Origin: Azolla caroliniana
Taxonomy: Eukaryota > Polypodiophyta
Assembly: GCA_043228905.1 (NCBI GenBank)
Contig: JBHGNT010000014.1
Location: 9,486,001 to 9,550,000 of the forward strand
DNA: 64,000 nucleotides
Direction: 5' to 3'
The notes under the pieces are model-generated. The model worked only from the letters and a program-made list of their open reading frames with translations. It was not told the DNA's origin and did not search any database. Positions 1-8,200 of the stretch are shown one piece after another. Position numbers and translations under genes: made by a program. Each line of letters starts with the position of its first letter. Within the stretch, counting starts at the first letter, position 1.

Positions 1-936
1 ATTTCTCTTGGAAGAAGTGTTCTGCAGGTACGGGTGCGTAGGACAAGGGATTGCAGATCAGAGAGAACTTGACTCTGATAAAGCTAGGGAATTCCTCGCC
101 AAACATGGAGTACAGTTACCACTAACCACGGAATACAATTCGGAAGCCAACGGGAAGATCGAATGAGGACATAGTCCAATAGTTAAAGCACGTGCAAAAG
201 CATGTGACGGAACGGTGAAGAATTAGCCACAGATGCTTCCATATGCACTCTGGGCAAATCGCACAACACATAGTTCTGTGACCGGTTATATGCCAATGGT
301 ACTTATGACCGGCCAAGCATTGGTAATGTCGGCGGAAACTGCAATTGCGACATGGACAGTGCTTCCGTGGAAGGAAGAGATGAGCCAGGATGAACTACTA
401 CTAGTTTGGATACGACAATTGGAGAGAAGACCAGAAGACATAACGGAAGCAATACACCGACAACAAGAAGTGCAATTCCCAAACAAAAGTGGATTCGACA
501 CAAAGCACTGTCTACTACCACGGAAGATTGAAGAAGGAGATTGGGTGATAGTCTATGGCAGTAGTTGGATCATCAACACACAACGATCCGGAAATTCGCT
601 AAAAGGTGGTTCGGACCATACGAAGTTTGGAAAGTTTTCGACAACAGAACCTACCAACTAAGTGAGTTCGATGGAACGGTACTACGGGTGCCTATGGCGG
701 GGAAACGGGTAAGGATTTTCTAGAAGCAAACTGATGATGACTCCTAAGTGACCTTAGACAAGACCGCAATGAGGAGCAATCAGACAAAGACCATGGTGGT
801 GCGGAAAGCGAAGAAAGTGGCCTAGAATTGATAATCGACATAAGGGGAGAACTTGAGAGTGCTAAGGATAAAGGAGAATAACATGCATAAGAACTTCAAC
901 ACATACCGGAGGATGTGTGGGCTCGGAGGGGGCGAA
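1..936 (+). pseudogene. Ty3/gypsy element B, copy 1: 3' end of pol (integrase), truncated by the window edge
   Basis: The frame from base 2 reads an integrase core (FCRYGCVGQ, then EANGKIE), stops at TGA (about 164), and resumes with the integrase C-terminal part (LPYALWANRTTHSSVTGYMP) to about 660. The same stretch recurs at 15301-15792, including the TGA after NGKIE, so that stop predates the split of the two copies. In a live element the protein would insert cDNA into host DNA. The purine-rich run gctcggagggggcgaa (921-936) directly before the LTR is the polypurine tract. Decayed, not functional. Confidence 0.8.
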
Positions 937-1514
937 TGTCGTAGTGTAATTTGCACACTACGTAAAATATGTAAGAAATATCCGATTAAGTATGCGTAAA
1001 GAAATAAAAGAAAATATTAAAATATATGTTACATGTGTAGGGCAAGATTCAAACCTTTCATGTACATGTAAACATACCCCAAACTTTACAATTGTACTAA
1101 TGTGTCATAAGTGACAAAAAGAAAGTTACTCATGCACGTCTAGAGTGCATGAGCACTATATTTAGAAATTAAAAACATGGTAGAAAAAGCAATTCAGGGA
1201 CATCTAGTGTGCATGAACACTTTAGAAAAGCGTTATGATATGTTTAGTCTCTTCCATCACTATATAAGGAAGAGAGAAAGATGTATATGGTTGTTGATTT
1301 TTTATAAGGGTTGATTAATATATTATATTCGTGGGAATTCACGAATTTGCCATCTATTTCTCTCTTGCAATCTAAATTCGTATTCTTACCTAAACATTAA
1401 TTAATACACTAAATTCGTGGTATTCATGAGTTTCATATCTTTCTTTCTTATAATCTATTAATATTCACAACTAAACTCATCTCCAACTCTTCTTCCTCCT
1501 AGTCCTAAAGCCCA
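937..1514 (+). repeat. LTR of Ty3 family B
   Basis: It starts TGTCGTAGTGTAATTTGC directly after a polypurine tract and ends near ...aaagccca before the leader of a second B copy. A TATA-like ctatataagg lies near 1260. About 578 bp. No second copy of this LTR is in the window, so the ends rest on the tract, TG/CA and the start of the leader. It serves as 3' LTR of the left copy and 5' LTR of the right copy. Confidence 0.65.
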
Positions 1515-1601
1515 GTGGTTCCCACCCGACTCATGCAAGGATCTAGTGCCAAAAGGCACGACACAGTCAGTGAACCTGACGTGAACACGGGTGGCAAGTA
1601 G
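1515..1601 (+). other. Leader and presumed primer-binding region of B
   Basis: After the LTR the sequence reads g then TGGTTCCCACCCGACTC, followed by a gtgcc..ggcac inverted repeat (1546-1559). A TGG start one base after an LTR fits a tRNA primer site, but I cannot assign the tRNA, and it is not the initiator-Met site. A diverged copy of the leader lies at 32614-32668. Confidence 0.45.
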
Positions 1602-1750
1602 ATGAAAAATCAACAAGAGGCTAACAATATGATGACAATGTTCGAGCGGATGCTACAAGAAAAACGTGCGATGTCGGAGATTGCAGCGGCAGTAGAGCGG
1701 CTTATGCAACGGAACGGGCAATTCAACAAGAAGAATGTGTCATGTTATTT
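1602..1750 (+). pseudogene. B gag, N-terminal part, interrupted by A1
   Basis: Open from ATG 1602 for 49 codons, with a helical, charged N-terminus (MFERMLQEKRAMSEIAAAVE) and then NGQFNKKNVSCYLR. The frame runs into the A1 target site and resumes beyond A1 at 11048 (CKAEMLRCGISEGLQ). The homologous G gag starts at 60176 (MMDQMLQERDN, then NGCFDGRDV). This is capsid-type protein of a Ty3 element. Confidence 0.75.
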
Positions 1751-1755
1751 GCGGG

Positions 1756-2174
1756 TGTTATTCTCTTAGCCGGACAAGGCCTAACACAAGGTGTCACGGA
1801 GACACTTCACCAAAGGTGATTACGGCATAGGATTAAGATTCAACGATTACACCGACTTACGTAGGTTACACGATTAGATTGCTTTGGTTAATTACACGCG
1901 TAAGATATAACAGTGATTACAGAACGGAAATCAAGACAGAAGTATAAACATCAGAATCTCTATTAATTATCCGCTGTCATTACAATAGGGTCCGGGCCTT
2001 TAAATAGGTTTCCGGCCCGTAGTACAAAACGGTGCCTCTCGCACCTATTCGGGATCCGTCCGGATCTGGAACGGCATACCGTTTCCAGTCCGTCCGTCCA
2101 CACTATGCTCATTTACAACCATATCTAATTAATTCCTTCACTCCGTATTTTGGACTCCTTGCCGGCCGGTAACA
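1756..2174 (-). repeat. 3' LTR of A1
   Basis: Matches 10624-11042 base for base as far as I can read. The terminal inverted repeat is TGTTA/TAACA. On the coding strand it carries a TATA-like ctatttaaagg (complement of 1998-2008). The coding-strand 5' end TGTTACCGGCCGGC is GC-rich. Confidence 0.95.
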
Positions 2175-2226
2175 CATGGCACGCCCGTGGGACAGTACCT
2201 TGTACGTCGAACCCTTCTCGGCCCCT

Positions 2227-4905
2227 TCATTGTTCACCCAAATTGTCCAAAATAGTTTGTTCAAGAATTTCCACTTGTTCTTCCGGTTGTGGTTGTTGCG
2301 GCTGTGCTTGCTGCTGCTGCTGTGGTTGCGGTTGGGACTGAGGCTGCTCCGGCTGCTCTGCTTGCTGCTGCTGCTCCGTTTGCTTCGCTGACTCCGGCTG
2401 CTCCGTTTGTCTTTCTGGCTCCGGCATCTCCGTCTGACTGCTTCCGGTCCGGTCTCCTTCCAGTAACGGTTCCTCATCACTGAGGTTGACCGTAACTGGT
2501 TCTCGTTCTTTCTCTCCCCGGATCCGGGACCTCTCGTAGCTTTCAAACTGGATCTGCGCCTCCAGCCTGTCGTCGTCCAGCTGAGCTACAAGTTGCCGGA
2601 CTTGCTCTAGTTGGTCCTCTGCCAAGGCTTGAAAGTCTTCGGCAAGCTCATCCCTTATGCCGGTGAAGTCTTCGGAAGTCAGCATATAGCAATCATCTCC
2701 CTCCTTCCGCCGGTTCTCTACGTCAGCCCGGAGCAATTGGAGTTCCGCCGCGTTCGTGGCCCACTTGGTCCACCATTTGACGGAACCGTTGTCAATCAAG
2801 CTCTTGGTCTGGTTCAACCAGGCCCGCATTATATCTTGGATGCGACTTGCTCCCATTTGAGCTCTGCTTTCCACCACTTGTCGCTCCTCCTTCAACTGCT
2901 TGATGAGGTTTGCCGTATCCTCCGCCTGCTCTCTGTAGCGCGTCAGCTGCCCTTGATATGTCGTTTGCAGCCTCTGCAGTACCTTTGCCGCTCTTTCTTT
3001 TTCCGCCTGCTGTTGCCTGAGGAGCTCTGTCCGAACCTTCTCCGCCTCTTCCAACCGTCTTCTGTTTTCCGCTTGTTCCTTGGCGAATGCGGTTGCGGTC
3101 CGATCAACTTCTTGCCGGAGCTCATCCGTCCGTTCCTTGTGCTCCGTTTGCAACCGTTTATACTCCCGGTGCAATTGCTCAAATTCCTCCGTTTTTTGTT
3201 TGAGCTTGCCGTTGATCTGGCGATTGTTCCGGTCCTCCCGGTCCTTTACCTGCCGGAGTTCCTCTTTCAGGCGCTCTACTTCTGTTTCGGCGTTCCTCCG
3301 GAGCTTGTCCTTCTCTTGCAGCATTTTCTCCTTTTCCTCCTTGAGCCGGTCGTAAGCTTGGTGGCCTTTCCGTAAGCTCTCCTCGGCCCGGCGTAGATTC
3401 TCAGCAGTCTTTTTGAGTTCTGCCTCCGCTGCCGTCTTCAATTCTCTTTCGCGGCTCCTCAGCGCTTCTTGGGCAGCAAGCTCATCCTTTAAATCCGCAA
3501 GCTCTTGGGCTTGTGCCGCATTTCTCTCCGGAACGGTTTCCGTTGCCGGGGTCTGATTGCTATGTACAGGTTGATTTGATACTTTATTCTGTACATTGCC
3601 CGGAGTCACCGGTGCTTGGACTTGTGTTTCCCTTGTGACCCTGTCCAAGTCTTCTTCAAGGCTCCGGATTCTGGACCGGGCCGTCTCTAGATCTACGGTT
3701 GTGACGAGCAACCGTTCCTGGTGCGTTCTCTCTTCCGCCTCTATATACTCGACCACTCCGGCGATTTGCTCGCCTACCCACCGTAGCCACATGCTACTGG
3801 TGCCCTGTTGCTGTACTGGTCGAGTCGCCTCATTCACCGTGGAATTGTCTGGCCTGATTGCCTGCATATGCCGTTCTGGTTCTACTCCTTGGCCGCCGTG
3901 TGCTCTGGCTGGGCTCGCCGGCTGTTGAGTTCCGGTTCTCGCCGTCTCCGGAGCCGTTGGACTGACTTCTTCTATAGAAGTCGACAAGACCGGTTCCCTA
4001 CGTACCGGTTCCGGTTCTTCCCTTGTGGTTTGCTCAGGTTGAGTTGGGGGCGTTTCTGCCTCTCGCGGGTACGACCGCTCCCCTCCTGTCTCGGCGGTCC
4101 TACTTCTCGACCGTCGTTGGAGGTGCTCTTCTGGCTCCTCCGTTTCCTCTTCCTGTGTCACGGCATGTTTCTGTGCCGTCAAGGGTTCCGGTTCCTTCTG
4201 TCCTGGTCTCCGTAAGGTTATCTTGACGGGTCGGACCGGTGACACCTCTTCCGGTTCTGGGGCCCGTTTCTTCCCTTTCGTCGCCTTCGACGCCAGCAGC
4301 TGCTGTCGTTTGGACGCCGGCTTCGAGGTGCTTCCTTCCGATACTCTTGGCCGCTTCTTTGGCTGGACGGTCTCGACCGGCGGCACGAGCAATGTTATCC
4401 ATTGAGCTACGGCGTGCCACAGCTTCCGGCCCTCCTTGCCGTCCTTCCCTCGTACCATGTCGATTGCCATGCACAGCCCGTCTGCAATCAGCACCGGCCA
4501 GTCCACCTTGACCCCTTCATAGGTGGCTATGATCATCCCTGCCCGATTTTTTGGCATGACAGGGGGTCGGGGGTACACGTGACCGTACTCATGGAGCACT
4601 CGAGCTATCTCCCTGAATAGCGGATCTTCGCCGCCCTGCGTCCGATAGCCTTTGCCGGCAACAGAGTACTCACCGAAATATCGGGTGAGTTGCTCCGAGG
4701 TTGGGTTATCGATCTGAAAGATTCCTCCCTCCGGAAGGCCTGTTAGCGCGCGGATCGCTTCCTCGGTGATGACCTCTGTGGCGAGCTCCTTGATGACCCG
4801 GTCGGCTTCTCTGTGCGGCGGTGCCTCCATGATGGCCAAGAACCCCTCCAGTCCGTTTTGCCTGAACCATTTCCTGGCCGCTTCCGACAGCGTTTGTGGT
4901 TCCAT
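2227..4905 (-). CDS. Post-pol ORF of A1: 892-residue coiled-coil protein of unknown function
   Basis: This is the second ORF of A1, 339 nt after the gag-pol stop, where envelope-type ORFs sit in some retroelements. Residues 1-190 are compact and globular-looking (QTLSEAARKWFRQ, later GRKLWHAVAQWITLLV). Residues 195-370 are basic and proline-rich with possible nuclear-localisation runs (PKKRPR, KGKKRAPE). Residues 370-770 are a long heptad-like coiled coil rich in E, K, R, Q and L. The tail is Q/P-rich (QPQQQQQAQPQQPQ). I see no signal peptide or membrane segment, so it is not a typical envelope protein. ATG 4905 is the first start in the open stretch. The frame is open further upstream to a TAG in A1, which reads CAG in A2. 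A2 keeps a collinear 887-codon version. Function unknown; a particle-associated or cDNA-binding role is only a guess. Confidence 0.85.
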   Translation of the reverse strand: MEPQTLSEAARKWFRQNGLEGFLAIMEAPPHREADRVIKELATEVITEEAIRALTGLPEGGIFQIDNPTSEQLTRYFGEYSVAGKGYRTQGGEDPLFREIARVLHEYGHVYPRPPVMPKNRAGMIIATYEGVKVDWPVLIADGLCMAIDMVRGKDGKEGRKLWHAVAQWITLLVPPVETVQPKKRPRVSEGSTSKPASKRQQLLASKATKGKKRAPEPEEVSPVRPVKITLRRPGQKEPEPLTAQKHAVTQEEETEEPEEHLQRRSRSRTAETGGERSYPREAETPPTQPEQTTREEPEPVRREPVLSTSIEEVSPTAPETARTGTQQPASPARAHGGQGVEPERHMQAIRPDNSTVNEATRPVQQQGTSSMWLRWVGEQIAGVVEYIEAEERTHQERLLVTTVDLETARSRIRSLEEDLDRVTRETQVQAPVTPGNVQNKVSNQPVHSNQTPATETVPERNAAQAQELADLKDELAAQEALRSRERELKTAAEAELKKTAENLRRAEESLRKGHQAYDRLKEEKEKMLQEKDKLRRNAETEVERLKEELRQVKDREDRNNRQINGKLKQKTEEFEQLHREYKRLQTEHKERTDELRQEVDRTATAFAKEQAENRRRLEEAEKVRTELLRQQQAEKERAAKVLQRLQTTYQGQLTRYREQAEDTANLIKQLKEERQVVESRAQMGASRIQDIMRAWLNQTKSLIDNGSVKWWTKWATNAAELQLLRADVENRRKEGDDCYMLTSEDFTGIRDELAEDFQALAEDQLEQVRQLVAQLDDDRLEAQIQFESYERSRIRGEKEREPVTVNLSDEEPLLEGDRTGSSQTEMPEPERQTEQPESAKQTEQQQQAEQPEQPQSQPQPQQQQQAQPQQPQPEEQVEILEQTILDNLGEQ

Positions 4906-5244
4906 GTCTGCTTCAAGGTCGAGGGAAGATGGCGAGGTAGAGTGGTGATGAGAGTGAGAGTGAGAGAGAGAGCGTTCTGAGCGCGGGGGTTCTCTGCGTG
5001 CAGGTTCGCGTTTGCTCAGCTTCCACTATCTTGGTGCTTCTGTGCTTCTTGGCTCGCGAAATGAAAAGGTCTCCATGCGTTCTGCTTCTTCTTTGTGCGT
5101 TTTGGCGCCTTTTTCGAGCATGCCCACGTCGTGTACCAATTTAGTATTAAGTAGCGTGGCGTCTCTTAAATGCCCACTACGTACCTTTTCGCGCCTCGCT
5201 TTCACACCCGTTCATACCTCGATTTTTAATGACGGTGTGTGACC
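4906..5244 (-). other. Spacer between gag-pol and the post-pol ORF of A1
   Basis: 339 nt. Read on minus in the frame of the downstream ORF it is similar to A2 19227-18928 (SHHHST, REPPRSE), but A1 has a TAG where A2 has CAG. I see no promoter. How the second ORF is expressed (splicing, internal initiation or a subgenomic RNA) is not visible. Confidence 0.5.
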
Positions 5245-8200
5245 TTACACATCCGTCAGTCCCTTCGGACCCTGACCGTTTTCCTTACGGGTTGCCGTGT
5301 CTTCCTTCGTATTTACTACGGGTTCCCCGTCGTCTTTTTCTTCCGGATCGATCCGTACCGATCCCGGGCAGGTTCCTGGTGTAGTGCCGGTGAGCTGCAT
5401 AAACGGGTTCTTTGGCATCGGTCCATTATAGGGCTTTAGTCGAAATCCATTCACCCACTTGCCTACTACTTCCCCGGCAAGTGTCCCTATCTGATAGGAC
5501 CCGTTGTATTCCCGTGTCAGCCAATACGGGCCTGTCCATCTGAACCGGAGTTTACCCGGCATTTTGCCCATCCTCGTTTGGAAGACTAGAACCGGCTTTC
5601 CGATTTCGAACATCTTTTCGTTACCTTTCCGGTGACGGTCAACGAACGCTTTCCGTCGTCGTTGCTCCAGTTCCATGTGGAGGATGCTGGCTAGCCGTTG
5701 CTCCTCCAGTTCGCATAGTGCTGCTAGCCGCATTTCCTCCGACTTCTTTTCATTCAGCCGTTCCCGTAGTTGGATCCGTAAGCTTGGTACCTGAAACTCG
5801 ACCGGCATGACCGCTTCTAAGCCGAATGCTAACCGGAACGGTGTTGTCCGGATACTTGTTTTGTATGCCGTTCTGTACGCCCATAGCGCGCTATTGAGCT
5901 TTGTATCCCAGTCCGTCCAGTTTTCGTTGACGATTTTGCGGAGAATGTTCTGGAGCGTTTTGTTGGTGGATTCCGCTAACCCGTTCGCCTGTGGGTAGTA
6001 CGGTGTGCTTCTTTTATGCACCACGGCATAGAACGTTGTTAAGCTTTCCACTACCTGGCCGAGGAAATGCCCTCCTTGGTCGCTGATCAGTTCAATCGGA
6101 CATCCATATCGGCACCAAATGTTCTCGTACAGGAATTTTGCTGTGGATGACGCGGTGTTGTCTCTCAGGGCCTTAGCTTCCACCCATTTCGTGCAATAAT
6201 CCGTTGCCACGATGACATAACGATTACCCGTTCTCATTGCCGGTGGCTTGAACGGTCCGACAAAATCCAACCCCCACTTCTGGAATGGCTCTAGTGGAAG
6301 TACCGGTTGGTGTGGCATCCGTGCTTGCTCCGTAGGCTGGCCCATTCGTTGGCATAGGTCACATTCCTTAGCATACTTGACGGCATCTTTTAGCGTCGTG
6401 GGCCACCATAAGCCGCTCTGCCAAACCTTTCTTGCCGTCGCTTCCCCGGCATAGTGTCCTCCGGCAACCCCACAGTGTGCTTCCCGTAAGATTACTTCTT
6501 TCTTGTCACTACGGACTGCCCGTCTCCATATTCCATCTGCTCCTTTGTGGTAGAGAGTGTCCCGTAACAGACAGAAATTGCGGCTCTGCACCGCCAGTCG
6601 TTTCCTCTCGTCCCGGTTCATTTCCTCCGGTGGCAGGCCCGTGCTTAGGAACTGGTGCATGTTTGTCAGCCATTTATCTTCTGATGCCACCGTGTCGTCC
6701 GCTGCCGTTTCCGGGGTGATCCGGAATAACTCCGCGTCCGGAAATTCATCCGCTACTCCGTTGCCTGGTTCTCCGGACTCTAACCGGCTCAGGTAGTCTG
6801 CTACGGCATGCTGGATACCGGGCCGGTGGAAAATCTCGAATTCGAACTCCTGCAACAGTAAGGTCCAACGGGCCAACTTACCGGTCAGGGACGCCTTGGA
6901 AACTAAGTAGAGGAGCGCCGAGTGATCCACATGAAAGGAGAACTTCCTTCCCAATAGGTAGTGCCGAAACTTTGTGACACTGTAGATCATGCCGAGGGCC
7001 TCCCGTTCCGTCGTTGAATAGTTCTTCTCCGCTTGGGACAGCTTCCGGCTGGCGTAATATACCGGCCGATACCATTTGGGCTCCGTAAGCTGCATTAAGG
7101 CGCTGCCAATCGCGATGTCGGACGCGTCCACGAACACGTGAAACTCCTTGCTCCAATCCGGAGGCTGCACGACAGGTGCTTGCGACAAAAGTACCTTCAG
7201 GGCGTTGTATGCCTTGTCCTCCGTATCCGTCCATTGGAACGGTGTCCGATGTACCGCGGTGTCTAGTACTCCGTCCGTGAACGGAAGAGGGAATGCATCC
7301 GTAATTGTGGCGGCATTTAGTTTCCTGTAATCAACACACACACGGATTTTACCGTTCTTCTTGGGGACGACGACGATGGGGCTCAGCCACGTCGCTTTCT
7401 TTACCGGCCGGATGAAGCCCACTCTGAGGAGTTTGTCGATTTCCTCTTTTACTTTGGCGGCGTAGTTGGGGTTCATTCGGTATCGTCGTTGCGCCACTGG
7501 TTTCGCGTCCTTGCCTAAGTGGATCTGATGCTGATATAATTGAGGGTCCAGCCCTCGCATGTCTTCGTATGACCAGGCGAATACGTCGCGAAACTCCGTG
7601 AGAAGTTTGATCATCGCCGCTTTATCTTCCGGCTTCATTTCTTTGGCGATGTGTACCGGCTTTGATTCGTCTTTGCTTCCTAGGTTCACTTCGTCGAGCT
7701 GGGATGCTTTTACCCGTTGGGAAACGGCCATTTCCCGTTCCAACGCTTCCTGTGCTTGCCGTAATTCCCGAATCGCATCTTTGTCTGGTTCGGCTTCGGT
7801 GTCGTCCCGCTGCGGCAAGTATGCGGCTACGGCTTCAGCTACGTCAATCTCGAAGAGTGGTACGATCTTCGGATGTTCCTCCAAGTACTGGGCTTCTTCG
7901 TCGTCTGCCAACCCTTCAAGCATGTTCACACATTCCGCATACAGCGGTGTGCATTCCTTACCGTTGCTTGTCCGTGGTTGTGTCGGTACCCGGACCTTGG
8001 CTTTTCCGCGCCGGAAGGTAATCATATTTTTTCGCCAATTTTGCTTGATGTGTGCTGTTTTCAACCATGGTCTGCCCAGCAACAGAGGGTACGCGCCTTG
8101 CGCCTGTAGCTGCAGCACTACAGCCGAGATGTGAAATGTGTGGCCTCCTATGGTGACTTCCAATTTCCGTATTAAGCCCGTCGGCCGTACAGAGCTCGTA

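Noticed and set aside
2175-2228. Polypurine tract of family A next to the 3' LTR
   Set aside because: The bases abutting the LTR are not purine-rich on the coding strand. The only purine-rich stretch is about 40 nt away, so I could not call a tract.
2227-4905. Post-pol ORF of A1 as a retroviral envelope gene
   Set aside because: No signal peptide, no transmembrane segment, no cysteine pattern. It is dominated by coiled coil and Q/P-rich sequence.
7559-8134. 191-codon open frame on + opposite A1 gag-pol, and similar long + frames at 2611-3375 and 29995-30759
   Set aside because: They are antisense shadows of well-supported minus-strand polyproteins with GC-rich codons, and they show no domain of their own.
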